Shown here: piece by piece, positions 1-7,610 of the stretch | Numbering within the stretch: position 1 is the first letter of the stretch | How the letters are laid out: every line of letters begins with the position of its first letter | NCBI GenBank assembly: GCA_965658375.1 | Contig: CBFHSD010000039.1 | Coordinates: 1 to 22,407, forward strand | DNA length: 22,407 nt | DNA from: CBFHSD01 sp965658375 | GTDB taxonomy: Bacteria; Bacteroidota; Bacteroidia; Flavobacteriales_G; Salibacteraceae | Reading direction: 5' to 3' | Notes under the pieces: model-generated | Seen by the model: the letters and a program-made list of their open reading frames with translations, nothing else | What the model was told of the DNA's origin: nothing | Database searches by the model: none | Program-made: the position numbers and the translations under genes

Positions 1-2
1 AA

Positions 3-1532
3 ATAGGATACAGCATGGTTCCCTTTAACAGCGGAGCTATGGAACACGCTACCAACATTGCCTACCCTCTAAGTTCTGCCAACGGAACAACCAATAGCGA
101 AAAACTGATGGCGCATGAATTGGCGCACCATTGGTGGGGAGACAAGGTAACTTGTGAAACAGCCGAAGACATGTGGCTGAATGAAGGTTGGGCCTCTTTT
201 TCTGAAGCACTGTTTTTAGAAGAAGTGTACGGAAAAAGTTCTTATACCGAAGAGATACAAAGCACGCTCTTAAAAGTAATTTCGAAAGCACACATTCAAG
301 AAGGTGGTTATTTGGCTGTTTCTGGTGTGAACCATACCAACACCTACGGAACACATGTGTACGACAAAGGTGCTTTGGTAGCGCATAACTTAAGAACCTA
401 CTTGGGCGATGCCCTTTTCTTTTCTGGTGTCAGTCAGTTTTTAGACCAGCGCGCCTATGGCACCATGAATAGCACTCAATTTAGAGATGAACTGGAGCAA
501 ATTACTGGAGAAGATTTGGGTGACTTTTTTGAAGATTGGGTTTTCAATGGAGGTTTTCCAGATTTCCGCTTTTCAAAGGTAGACACCATTGTTACCTCTA
601 ATCCAGAATACCGCTTAGAATTTACCATAGAAGCGAATTCGGTTGGTGCGCCAAGTACTTTTGAAAATGTGCCGCTTCGCATTGCTTTTTTTGATGAAAC
701 TGGGAACCCATTTTACACCAACATCACCTACTCTTCAATGGATACTGCTTTTAGTGCAAACATTCCATTTTTACCCAGCTGTGCCCAAATCAACTCAGAA
801 ACGGAAGTGGCCTATGCCAATACTTTTGATCGCTTTTGGGTGACCCCAAATTCTAACTTTAGCAACTTATCTGGCAACAGCAAGATGGTGGTACAAACAG
901 GAAATTTTTCCGATTCTGCCATGCTGATTATTGAACACCATTGGGTAGGGCCCAAAGGAGCAGTAGATGAAACAGCTCAAAGGTACCAGTTGAGTGATGA
1001 CCATTACTGGAGCATTCACGGCATTATTCCCAATGATTTTGATGCAGAGGCTGTGGTTTTATTCAATACTACGAGCAGCAACAGTTACCTAGATTCTGGT
1101 CTGGTAAGCACTGGCATAGATAGCTTGGTATTGCTCTACCGACAAAACGCAGAAGACCTTTGGCGAGAATACGATGACTACAATCTAATGGTAGGGCCAA
1201 CCACCATCCGCAATTTGAAAAAAGGAGATTATTGCTTTGCGAACAAAGGTGATTTGGTTTCAAGCATCCAAGAAGCACGAGAACAAGTGCAAGGCTGTAT
1301 AAAGGTGTATCCAAACCCAAGTTCTCAACGCATCAGTTTTGAGGCCTGCAAAGCCATAAAGCAGATTGAGGTGTACGACACCAACAAGCGTTTAAAATAC
1401 ACCCACCGCGTAAACAGCAACGAAGTAAGCCACAGCGTTGACATTAGCAATTGGCCAAAAGGCACTTATTTCTATGCCGTGACATTGAAAAGAAAGAAAG
1501 AGACCTTTTCTGGAAAGTTGATTGTGCAGTAA
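3..1532 (+). CDS. Secreted M1-family zinc aminopeptidase with T9SS sorting tail (5' truncated by window)
   Basis: Open reading frame runs in from the left edge, so the N-terminus, signal peptide and start codon are missing. Numbering from the first visible Met (position 15), the M1 (gluzincin) substrate motif appears as GAMEH (residues 7-11, a variant of GAMEN), the zinc site is HELAHH (H34, E35, H38) and the third ligand is E57 in WLNEGW; YDKG near residue 116 carries the usual catalytic Tyr. The family cleaves N-terminal residues from peptides. After the catalytic and helical region comes a beta-rich part, and the last ~75 residues form a T9SS type A tail (starts near VYPNPSS, contains WPKGTYFYAV, ends KLIVQ). 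That tail implies export across the outer membrane by the type IX system, then release or anchoring at the surface. Likely a peptide-scavenging enzyme. Family call is firm; substrate is unknown. No clear link to the downstream genes. Confidence 0.9.
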   Translation: MGYSMVPFNSGAMEHATNIAYPLSSANGTTNSEKLMAHELAHHWWGDKVTCETAEDMWLNEGWASFSEALFLEEVYGKSSYTEEIQSTLLKVISKAHIQEGGYLAVSGVNHTNTYGTHVYDKGALVAHNLRTYLGDALFFSGVSQFLDQRAYGTMNSTQFRDELEQITGEDLGDFFEDWVFNGGFPDFRFSKVDTIVTSNPEYRLEFTIEANSVGAPSTFENVPLRIAFFDETGNPFYTNITYSSMDTAFSANIPFLPSCAQINSETEVAYANTFDRFWVTPNSNFSNLSGNSKMVVQTGNFSDSAMLIIEHHWVGPKGAVDETAQRYQLSDDHYWSIHGIIPNDFDAEAVVLFNTTSSNSYLDSGLVSTGIDSLVLLYRQNAEDLWREYDDYNLMVGPTTIRNLKKGDYCFANKGDLVSSIQEAREQVQGCIKVYPNPSSQRISFEACKAIKQIEVYDTNKRLKYTHRVNSNEVSHSVDISNWPKGTYFYAVTLKRKKETFSGKLIVQ

Positions 1533-1888
1533 GGCTTACCAATGCTAGCGTGTTTGTTTTCTGTGTGTTTTAGTGTGCATTTTGGTAATCAACCTTGCTT
1601 AGATAAATTTGTATACACATGAAAGGATTCGCGCGAAACCTCCCTTCAGCGGAGCTCATCCCTTCTGGTAAATCTATAACAAGTACATTAAGAGTTGGAA
1701 GTCTCTGAGTACACAAGGATTTTAAAATAACCAAGCTCAATTCGGTTCGCACAAAGAGAAGCGCCTCACTTTGTCAAATTCAGTTTAAAACTGATAAGAT
1801 TTATCAAGTACCTTCTCTTTTGATTTTAAGATAATAACGCTTTCGTTAAATTCAATTAACGTTTGCGCTAGTACTTTACAGGCTACAT
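1533..1888. other. Intergenic region, 356 bases, no gene recognised
   Basis: Separates the peptidase from the TPR/HTH gene. I see no convincing protein, tRNA or small RNA gene. A minus-strand frame of 60 codons is present but has low-complexity composition and resembles no family. The only local structures are a small perfect inverted repeat at 1792-1806 and a weak long-range pairing (1536-1542 with 1582-1588) with a 39-base loop. The promoter of the TPR/HTH gene should lie here, but no good match to the Bacteroidota -33/-7 pattern (TTTG, TAnnTTTG) was found near the start codon. Confidence 0.5.
1792..1806. repeat. Short perfect inverted repeat (6-bp arms) upstream of the TPR/HTH gene
   Basis: TGATAA, three-base spacer GAT, TTATCA. 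It lies about 83 bases upstream of the start codon at 1889. The size and symmetry fit a dimeric regulator operator, but a 6-bp AT-rich palindrome is also expected by chance in DNA of this composition, so function is only a possibility. Confidence 0.25.
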
Positions 1889-3484
1889 ATGCGCGCAGTT
1901 CTATTCTTATTTTTAGCCTTCTTCACAATTCAATCTATAAAGGCACAAGACGTTCAAAATGAGTTTGTATTTCTCAATTCTGAACTAAAAGAGGCTGTTA
2001 TTCGCAATGAAACAGATAGCATTGCCTACTATCAATTCAAACTAGGCAAGCTCTTTTATAGCCAAGGCGCATATACTAGAGCACTTACCTTTTTCCAAAC
2101 GGCTGCAGAACATTACCAAGAAGTAAAAGACAAAAAAGGAATTGCAGCAGTATACCTTGAACAAGGCAAACTCGCTTACTTGAACAAACAAAGCGAGCAA
2201 GCCAAGGGCTATTTAAATGAATCGCTCCGCTTTTTTAAAGAAACAAATGATATCGAAGGTGAATCTGAATGTTATACTGAATTGGGTCATTTATATGAGA
2301 AAGAAGGCAACTACTTAGAAGCTCTTGCTTTTCAAAGAAAAGCTTTAGAGATTTTGCCAACAGACCAATCGCTAGAGATAAAGGTGCTCATATTGGAAAA
2401 TCTGGGAAGCATTTATGAAGATTTAGAAAATTACGACAGTGCCTTTTACTACTTCCAAAAATCAAGAAGCCTAAATCAAATTATTGGCGACAGCCTTTTA
2501 GAGGCATCATTGCTGAACAATTACAGTGATTACTTTAGAAAAACTGAGGAATATGATTCTGCGATTTATTACAGCAATTTGGCCTTAGAGTTGGCCAATA
2601 GAAGAAACTTCGCATACCAACAAAGCTCTGCTTTAAGAGATTTAGGGAAAATATATGCCTTGCTGGATGAGTTCCAATGGGCTTATGACTACAATGAAGA
2701 AACAAGAAAAAAGTATGAAACTATTTTTGCAGAAGAAAGTCGCCAACAAGTTACGCTGCTTCAAAACTTGTTTGAACTCGAATCCAAAACGCTTCTCATC
2801 AAAAATTTAGAACAGGGAAAAAAAATCAATGGTTGGATCACACTCTCGCTAGGTCTTTCCATAGTTTTCTTGTTTGTACTGGCTTGGGTTCACTTTTCTC
2901 GTCAAAAACAGCGACTCAAGAACAAAGAGTTGCTTATTCAAAAGAATAAGGCCATACATCAAAAAGAACTTGAAAATTCCAATATTGAATCTGAAAGGTT
3001 AAAAATTGAACTGAAGCATAAAAAGCTAGAGGAAGAATACCTTACTCTTGAGCTGAATGCCCAACACAAAGCCCTCTCTTCAAGAATGCTTCAAATTATC
3101 GAAAAGAACAAGCTTCTCGAAGATTTAAGAAAGCAGTTGAATAAAACACAACAAGAACTACCAGAAAAACATCAAACAAAACTTAAGAGACTATCTAACC
3201 TCATTGGCCTCAATTTTTCGGTAGATGAAGATTGGAAGCAATTTCAACAAAGCTTCGAACAAATTCATTCAGAGTTCTATGAAGAGTTAAGGGCCAAAAG
3301 TCCCGAATTAACATCAAACGACTTGCGAATTTGTTCATTAATACGCATCAATTTAAACTCAGAACAGATTGCTTCAGTATTGGGAATTACACCAGATAGT
3401 TTACGCGTTTCTAGATACAGGTTACGAAAGAAGTTAACCTTAGAAAAGAAGCAAAAACTCCGCGAGTTCATCCTATCAATTTAG
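1889..3484 (+). CDS. Membrane-anchored TPR protein with C-terminal LuxR-like HTH (putative regulator)
   Basis: 531 residues. A signal peptide-like N-terminus ends at IKAQ (residues 1-20). Residues ~45-290 are a run of tetratricopeptide-type helix pairs, for example AYTRALTFFQTAAEHY, EGNYLEALAFQRKALEI and ENYDSAFYYFQKS. One transmembrane helix follows at ~315-336 (WITLSLGLSIVFLFVLAW), then a charged coiled coil (~340-430), and the end is a helix-turn-helix (~470-520) around LRICSLIRINLNSEQIASVLG and SLRVSRYRLRKKL, resembling LuxR/GerE-like effectors. Predicted topology: TPR domain in the periplasm, HTH in the cytoplasm. This architecture is frequent in Bacteroidota and is usually annotated as a TPR or regulatory protein of unknown signal. 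It lies just upstream of the T9SS/receptor/phytase genes on the same strand, so local regulation is plausible but not shown. DNA binding is inferred from the HTH. Confidence 0.8.
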   Translation: MRAVLFLFLAFFTIQSIKAQDVQNEFVFLNSELKEAVIRNETDSIAYYQFKLGKLFYSQGAYTRALTFFQTAAEHYQEVKDKKGIAAVYLEQGKLAYLNKQSEQAKGYLNESLRFFKETNDIEGESECYTELGHLYEKEGNYLEALAFQRKALEILPTDQSLEIKVLILENLGSIYEDLENYDSAFYYFQKSRSLNQIIGDSLLEASLLNNYSDYFRKTEEYDSAIYYSNLALELANRRNFAYQQSSALRDLGKIYALLDEFQWAYDYNEETRKKYETIFAEESRQQVTLLQNLFELESKTLLIKNLEQGKKINGWITLSLGLSIVFLFVLAWVHFSRQKQRLKNKELLIQKNKAIHQKELENSNIESERLKIELKHKKLEEEYLTLELNAQHKALSSRMLQIIEKNKLLEDLRKQLNKTQQELPEKHQTKLKRLSNLIGLNFSVDEDWKQFQQSFEQIHSEFYEELRAKSPELTSNDLRICSLIRINLNSEQIASVLGITPDSLRVSRYRLRKKLTLEKKQKLREFILSI

Positions 3485-3539
3485 ATATCAAAAGCTTACT
3501 CTCTATCTCAAAACTGAGAAATACGCTAAATGTTGCCTT

Positions 3540-3575
3540 TTTGTTTCTTCATGATTTAACCTGTGTTTACTTTTT
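3540..3575 (+). promoter_or_regulatory. Weak candidate Bacteroidota-type promoter before the T9SS protein gene
   Basis: TTTG at 3540-3543 and TACTTTTT at 3568-3575 resemble the -33 (TTTG) and -7 (TAnnTTTG) elements of Bacteroidota housekeeping promoters. The last base of the -7 box mismatches and the 24-base spacer is longer than usual. The start of transcription would fall near 3582, leaving a leader of about 60 bases before the presumed start codon at 3645. Confidence 0.25.
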
Positions 3576-3647
3576 CATGCTGTCCAGTTAATCATAGAGC
3601 AATGTGAGCCGCCCACATTTGTCTCAAATTAAAAATTCATCAAAATG

Positions 3648-3654
3648 AAAAAAA
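3648..3654 (+). other. A7 tract that breaks the reading frame of the signal peptide
   Basis: The ATG at 3645-3647 is followed by seven A's. In this frame translation stops after 13 codons at TAG (3684-3686). Reading the same bases with eight A's gives MKKNVLALLAMFSIAGGAFA followed by Q, a textbook signal peptide that continues directly into the frame open to 4651. The lesion is therefore exactly one base in a homopolymer. Explanations are a sequencing or assembly error, a true frameshift mutation, phase variation by tract length, or transcriptional slippage on the A tract. Confidence 0.85.
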
Positions 3655-3667
3655 TGTACTCGCTTTA

Positions 3668-4651
3668 TTGGCTATGTTTTCAATAGCTGGAGGTGCTTTT
3701 GCACAATTCACACAAGTCGTTCAGGGAACTGGAGGAACACGTAACGATACCTTAGATGATGGAACCGTTGTAGTTCTTGATTTATCAACTGATGATGTAG
3801 AGCAAGAAAACGATGAAGTAGACAGTTATTACGATGATGATTTGGATGCAGGTTGGGAAGGTGCACCGGATGATCAAAACTTGTTGACGCTTGGAGTTCG
3901 TTTTAGAGACATCGCAATTCCACAAGGGGCAACTATTGATTCTGCCTTTATCATTTTTCATGCGCATGAAGGGAAAAGCACAGATGATGTTGCCTTATTA
4001 GACATTGTTTGTGAAGCTGCTGACAATGCTCCAACCTTTGATGAAACAAACTTCAACGAAAATTACTTGCTAACAGACAGACCAAGAACAACAGCTGAGA
4101 TTCGTTGGACAGTTGATGAAGAATGGATTATTTGGCAACCTTATAAAACTGTTGATTTAGCTCCTGTTGTACAAGAAGTAATCAATAGACCAGGATGGCA
4201 ATCTGGAAATGCTCTTGCATTCATTTTCCTTCCTACAGATGAACAAGGTTCTTCTCAATTCGAAAATGCTAGAGAATTTACAAGCTTTGAAAATATTGCA
4301 GATCCAGAAGACACAGATCCTCAAGGAAACCCTGGTGATGGCGCTAACTGGCCTTCTAGAAGACCAATGATTGAAATATACTACAATGGTATCGTATCTG
4401 TTCATGAATTGGAATTGAACACATTCAAAGTTTCTCCAAATCCTGTAATGAACAATATATTGAACATTCAATTGGAAAATGCTACAAGCGCTAACATTGA
4501 AATAGTTTCTTCTGCTGGACAAATTGTGAAGCAAATGAGCACTTCTTCTACTTCAACTGCTGTTGATATCAATGGCCTTGAAAAAGGTATTTACATGGTT
4601 AAAGTTACCCAAAATGGAACTTCTTCAGTTCAAAAAGTAGTTTTCAAATAG
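3668..4651 (+). CDS. Secreted protein with T9SS sorting tail, phytase-locus associated; start frameshifted
   Basis: The frame open from 3668 (TTG) or 3674 (ATG) encodes ~325 residues, but initiation there would leave only a stub of a signal peptide (MFSIAGGAFAQ) without a basic n-region. The natural start is almost certainly 3645, one base out of frame because of the A7 tract. The central part (RFRDIAIPQGATIDSAFIIF, later VDLAPVVQEVINRPGWQ and ALAFIFLP) resembles the repeat-like extracellular domain that I recall from surface proteins with long arrays and from proteins near phosphatases in marine bacteria; I am unsure of its family name (DNRLRE-like). Residues from ~245 form a T9SS type A tail (VSPNPVMNN, LEKGIYMVKV, ends KVVFK). 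No catalytic motif is seen, so binding or adhesion is more likely than enzymatic activity. It precedes the receptor and phytase genes and is separated from them by a terminator. Confidence 0.75.
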   Translation: MAMFSIAGGAFAQFTQVVQGTGGTRNDTLDDGTVVVLDLSTDDVEQENDEVDSYYDDDLDAGWEGAPDDQNLLTLGVRFRDIAIPQGATIDSAFIIFHAHEGKSTDDVALLDIVCEAADNAPTFDETNFNENYLLTDRPRTTAEIRWTVDEEWIIWQPYKTVDLAPVVQEVINRPGWQSGNALAFIFLPTDEQGSSQFENAREFTSFENIADPEDTDPQGNPGDGANWPSRRPMIEIYYNGIVSVHELELNTFKVSPNPVMNNILNIQLENATSANIEIVSSAGQIVKQMSTSSTSTAVDINGLEKGIYMVKVTQNGTSSVQKVVFK

Positions 4652-4663
4652 TCTTTTCAAATC

Positions 4664-4695
4664 AAGGAGCCAATAATTGTATTGGCTCCTTTTTT
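4664..4695 (+). terminator. Intrinsic terminator between T9SS protein and TonB-dependent receptor
   Basis: A 12-bp perfect stem (4664-4675 with 4680-4691; core GGAGCCAATA) with tetraloop ATTG, followed by a T run to 4695. It lies 12 bases after the T9SS gene stop and only 11 bases before the receptor's ATG at 4707. Either the receptor depends on read-through past it, or its promoter lies inside the upstream gene and the hairpin sits in its leader. Confidence 0.88.
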
Positions 4696-4706
4696 CATTC
4701 AACAAG

Positions 4707-7598
4707 ATGAAAGTAGCACGTATTTTCCTTTACGTATCATGTCTTATTATCTTTAGTACAAGTCTCGTCTTCGGCCAAACAATACAAGGCAATGTGAACG
4801 ATGCTACAACTGGAGAAACACTTCCAGGAGCAACAGTCATTCTCAAAGGAACAACTACTGGTGCTACCACAGATGCTGAAGGTAACTACACTTTAAGCTC
4901 AGTGCCATTGGGCAAACACATTCTTGTGGTTGAATTTATTGGTTATCACGACATTGAAAAAGAAATACTCATTGATGCACCGATAAGCTACAAACTCGAT
5001 TTTAAACTCGCTCAAAGCTCAGAAAATCTTTCTGAAGTTGTCATTTATGAGCGCGCATCTGGACAAGTTGAAGCACTTCAAGATCAAAAAGATGCCGAAA
5101 ACATTAAGAATATAGTTTCTGAAGAACAAATCATCTCTTTCCCCGATTTAAATGCTGCTGACGCATTACAACGTATCCCAGGTGTTACGTTACAAAGAGA
5201 TCAAGGAGACGGACGTTACGTGCAACTACGAGGTACTCCACCCGAACTTACCAATTTTAATGTAAACGGCATTCAACTGCCTTCTCCTGAAAGTTCCATC
5301 AGAACCGTAGGGATGGATGTTTTTAATGCCAGTCAAATACAAACCATTGAGGTAGCCAAAGTGCTAACCCCTGATATGAATGCAGATGCCATCGGAGGAT
5401 CTGTAAACCTCATTACCAAAAGAGCTGAAACCGTAAAACCTCAATTTAACGTTGTAGCAGCAGGTGGATACAATAACCTAAGACAAACAGGCAATGGTGA
5501 ACTTCAGTTTACATTTTCTCAACGGAAGAAAAGAATTGGTTTTTTAATCAACTCCAACTACATCACCTCCAACCAAGGCTCAGATAATATGGAGTTCGAT
5601 TACGAGAAAGGGCCATTCTTCGGTGCTCAAACCGAAAACAATTACTACCTGCAATACAACGAAGTTCAATTGAGACACTACAACATAAAAAGAGAAAGAG
5701 TTGGATTATCTGCAACTCTAGATTATCAAATAGATGAGTCTAACGAAGTTTACATCAGCGGAATGTACAATCGCTTTACAGATAATGAAACAAGACGCAG
5801 AAAGGTGTACACCTTGGATGATGCCACCAGCGAAAGCAGCTACTTATATGGCGGTATAGACCATGATGTAAGAGATAGAACTCAAGTTCAGTCCATTTCT
5901 CTCATAAACATGGGTGGTAAGCACGATTTAGGTTTAGTGAAGTTGAGCTATGAAGTAGCCTATTCCGTTGCTAGCGAAAGTGAACCAGATTACATGGAAG
6001 CTGTTTTCGAAAACCCAGGACAAGCGATAGAAATAAAATTCAATAGAGACGACCCAAACTTTCCAATCCCAGAATTTAGGAACGAAAAAGGAGAAGAATT
6101 AGCCACAGATTACGAAAACTACGAACTCGATCAGTTGCTATTCGAAGAAAATGTTTCAACCGATGAAAACATCATAGGTCGCATTGACATTGAAATTCCG
6201 ACACAAATATACGGCCATCGTGGATCATTCAAATTTGGCTCATTAATGCGCGCAAAAGACAAAGAACGAGATATTGTTGCAAAATCTTACGGGGCTTACA
6301 GAGAAACATCCAACCTCTATGTCTTAGATGGTCCTCCATTAAGTTTAGCAACCGTAAATGACGGTTTTGAAGACAATAACTTTTTAAATCGTGGGTATGA
6401 GCTTGAATATATGCCGAACCCCGATATGATGAGAGATTTCTACAACCGTTATCCAACACTTTTTGTCTACGGGGGTGAGGGAATAACCGAAACATTAGAA
6501 AGAAGCGTTTCTCAGGATTATACCGCCACAGAAAATGTACAAGCCTATTATGCTATGGGCAAATTTGACATCAACAATTTAATGGTTTTAGCAGGTGTCA
6601 GATACGAAAGAACAGATATAAGCTATCGTGGCTTCCAAGTAGTCAAAACCTCTTCTGGGTATTTCGAATCAATGGATACTATTCAGGATCAACGGGTTAT
6701 TGCCTACCTGTTACCTAACTTGCAATTCAAGTATCGGGTAAACGATCAACTCAACATTAGAGCGGCTGCAACTTACACTTATGCAAGGCCCAATTTTAGA
6801 GATGTAATCCCTTATAGAATTCAAAACGAAAGAGATGAGGTTCGCTTCGGAAATCCCGACTTGGAATATCCTTTAGCTCTGAATTTAGATTTACTAGGAG
6901 AATACTACTGGAATGGAAGAAATATAGTTTCAGGTGGATTGTTTTATAAACATATAGACAACTTCATTTTCAACTACACCATTTTCGGTTATGAAGGCGA
7001 TCCAAGAGAAGCCAATTACAATAAAATGGAAATTGAACTACCTCTCAACGGAAAAGATGCATTTGTACGCGGAGCTGAAGTTCAAGTACAGACATTCTTT
7101 AATCGTTTGCCAGGAAAATGGAAAAATATTGGAGTGCTTGCCAACTACACCTATACCAATTCAGAAGCTATTATAGGTAAGCGATTTGAAGCAACAGATA
7201 ATATCAATATTGTTCAGGTGGGTGAAGATTATGAGCAATTCTTCGACTCATCTGAAACTGAAACAATAACTCTACCAGGGCAAGCTGCTCACTCAATGAA
7301 TTTGGCTCTTTTTTACGATTCTCCAAAGTGGTACTTCAAAGTTTCTGCCGCGTACAATGACGCCTTCTTACATACACTTGGTGCAGACCCTGACCTAGAT
7401 GAGTATTATGGTGAAATGATAAGAATGGATCTCAATGGCTACTATCAAGTAAACGAAGTGTTACAGGTTTTTGGCGATATGAGAAATATAAGCAATCAAC
7501 CTCTCAGGTTTTATTTAGGTGAACCTAGTGATCAAAGAATATTACTCACCGAATTCTATTCCTTCTCAGCGCGCTTAGGTGTGCGTTTAAGATTTTAA
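4707..7598 (+). CDS. TonB-dependent outer membrane receptor
   Basis: The start at ATG 4707 is chosen over an in-frame TTG at 4677 because it gives a clean signal peptide (MKVARIF to VFGQ, residues 1-24) and because 4677 falls inside the terminator hairpin. 963 residues. Residues ~25-105 are a carboxypeptidase-regulatory-like beta-sandwich (GETLPGATVILKGTTTGATT, DAEGNYTLSSVPLGKH), typical of Bacteroidota receptors. The plug domain (~140-250) includes DALQRIPGVTLQR, GRYVQLRG and NADAIGGSVNLITKRA. The rest is a 22-strand-type barrel ending in the aromatic signature RLGVRLRF. Such receptors import substrates across the outer membrane with energy from TonB/ExbBD. No SusD partner is adjacent. The phytase gene starts 12 bases downstream, so an operon is likely, and the substrate may be an inositol phosphate or a phosphate-rich ligand; that is inferred from the neighbour, not from the receptor itself. 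Confidence 0.93.
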   Translation: MKVARIFLYVSCLIIFSTSLVFGQTIQGNVNDATTGETLPGATVILKGTTTGATTDAEGNYTLSSVPLGKHILVVEFIGYHDIEKEILIDAPISYKLDFKLAQSSENLSEVVIYERASGQVEALQDQKDAENIKNIVSEEQIISFPDLNAADALQRIPGVTLQRDQGDGRYVQLRGTPPELTNFNVNGIQLPSPESSIRTVGMDVFNASQIQTIEVAKVLTPDMNADAIGGSVNLITKRAETVKPQFNVVAAGGYNNLRQTGNGELQFTFSQRKKRIGFLINSNYITSNQGSDNMEFDYEKGPFFGAQTENNYYLQYNEVQLRHYNIKRERVGLSATLDYQIDESNEVYISGMYNRFTDNETRRRKVYTLDDATSESSYLYGGIDHDVRDRTQVQSISLINMGGKHDLGLVKLSYEVAYSVASESEPDYMEAVFENPGQAIEIKFNRDDPNFPIPEFRNEKGEELATDYENYELDQLLFEENVSTDENIIGRIDIEIPTQIYGHRGSFKFGSLMRAKDKERDIVAKSYGAYRETSNLYVLDGPPLSLATVNDGFEDNNFLNRGYELEYMPNPDMMRDFYNRYPTLFVYGGEGITETLERSVSQDYTATENVQAYYAMGKFDINNLMVLAGVRYERTDISYRGFQVVKTSSGYFESMDTIQDQRVIAYLLPNLQFKYRVNDQLNIRAAATYTYARPNFRDVIPYRIQNERDEVRFGNPDLEYPLALNLDLLGEYYWNGRNIVSGGLFYKHIDNFIFNYTIFGYEGDPREANYNKMEIELPLNGKDAFVRGAEVQVQTFFNRLPGKWKNIGVLANYTYTNSEAIIGKRFEATDNINIVQVGEDYEQFFDSSETETITLPGQAAHSMNLALFYDSPKWYFKVSAAYNDAFLHTLGADPDLDEYYGEMIRMDLNGYYQVNEVLQVFGDMRNISNQPLRFYLGEPSDQRILLTEFYSFSARLGVRLRF

Positions 7599-7610
7599 CA
7601 AAACAAAGAT

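Noticed and set aside
1536..1588. Possible terminator after the peptidase (TTACCAA pairing with TTGGTAA)
   Set aside because: Loop of 39 bases, only a 7-bp AT-rich arm and no T run after it; not a convincing terminator.
1570..1752. 60-codon minus-strand frame in the intergenic gap
   Set aside because: No family resemblance, no ribosome binding site, unremarkable composition; likely chance.
3506..3519. Hairpin TCTCA-AAAC-TGAGA after the TPR/HTH gene
   Set aside because: Five-base stem without a U tract; too weak to call a terminator.
4677..4706. In-frame TTG start for the receptor, adding ten residues
   Set aside because: It lies in the terminator hairpin and would spoil the signal peptide that begins at the ATG at 4707.
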